NCBI GenBank assembly: GCA_028688225.1
Contig: JAQTYQ010000014.1
Span: forward strand, 29,971 to 93,970
Origin: Opitutaceae bacterium
GTDB lineage: Bacteria > Verrucomicrobiota > Verrucomicrobiia > Opitutales > Opitutaceae
Direction: 5' to 3'
Length of the DNA stretch: 64,000 bases
Position 1 is the stretch's first letter. Every line of letters begins with the position of its first letter. Of this stretch, positions 63,901 to 64,000 are shown in pieces. The translations under genes were made by a program, and so were the position numbers. Under the pieces are notes generated by a model. The model had not been told where the DNA came from and searched no databases. It saw only the letters and a list, made by a program, of their open reading frames with translations.

Positions 63901-64000
63901 TCAGCGGATGACGCGCAGGCAGGCGGCGGGATCGGAGTGGAGGCGTTCCATGATCACCTTGAGCGGAACCTCGGGGTAATGGACGGGGGTCAGTGTGAGC
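63901..64000 (-). CDS. C-terminal fragment of an unidentified protein (cut by window edge)
   Basis: On the minus strand an open frame enters from the window end and stops at 63901-63903. It encodes LTLTPVHYPEVPLKVIMERLHSDPAACLRVIR. This is too short to identify. Its hydrophilic, codon-like composition fits a genuine 3' end, convergent with the hybrid kinase gene 35 bp away. Confidence 0.4.
   Translation of the reverse strand, partial: LTLTPVHYPEVPLKVIMERLHSDPAACLRVIR

Overview
This is a high-GC bacterial chromosome segment with about 50 supported genes on both strands, and no rRNA, tRNA, CRISPR array or transposase that I could see. Intact housekeeping genes (infC, clpP, cysS, thrS, aspS, aroB, aroK, hemB, hemH, lpxA, pdxA, gpmI, queG), outer-membrane porins and TonB receptors mark a Gram-negative organism. 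A TIGR03790 protein, sodium:solute symporters, several small lineage-restricted hypotheticals and degenerate English-like intergenic repeats suggest Verrucomicrobiota, probably near Opitutaceae. That placement is inference; no marker rRNA is present.

Layout. 1-1180: end of thiM and thiE (thiamine salvage). 1324-14116: a lasso-peptide-type RiPP region in two halves. The first half holds a methyltransferase, HPr-kinase-like kinase, sulfotransferase, PqqD-like recognition protein (B1), asparagine-synthetase-like cyclase (C) and a 55-codon candidate precursor (A) that overlaps the cyclase stop. The second half holds the B2 protease, an ABC exporter and a nucleotidyltransferase-like protein. Between the halves lie a tail-collar protein, its small partner, a GNAT acetyltransferase and a second sulfotransferase. 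14531-17260: an SSS symporter divergent from clpP, with a 38-bp perfect palindrome between them. 17325-22844: TIGR03790 protein, fluoride riboswitch-crcB-DUF190, S1/P1-like nuclease, cell-wall amidase and infC. 22961-26759: a sugar ABC permease remnant, pdxA, lpxA, a hypothetical and aroB. 26920-30700: a TonB receptor and an OprB-like porin. 31605-36033: a type II fatty-acid-synthase-like operon (ACP-dehydratase fusion, ketosynthase, SDR, MGDG-synthase-like glycosyltransferase), with a GT4 and a thioesterase opposite.

37922-45935: queG, aroK, threonine aldolase, hemB, cysS and a thrS without a TGS domain. 45998-55701: nitrogen and stress block, with three ammonium transporters, two P-II proteins, three similar sigma-54-like promoter candidates, a two-component system and a DegP protease. 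55860-63865: aspS, gpmI, hemH and a large PAS hybrid kinase.

The most notable system is the lasso locus. The candidate precursor has a conserved-looking leader (W, P, LE, LDV, Thr at -2) and a predicted 16-residue core with Lys1, Glu8 and a C-terminal Ser. The Ser fits the HPrK-type tailoring kinase and Tyr12 could be a sulfotransferase target. The locus is also invaded by several families of short intergenic repeats, one copy of which supplies the translation start region of the cyclase gene.
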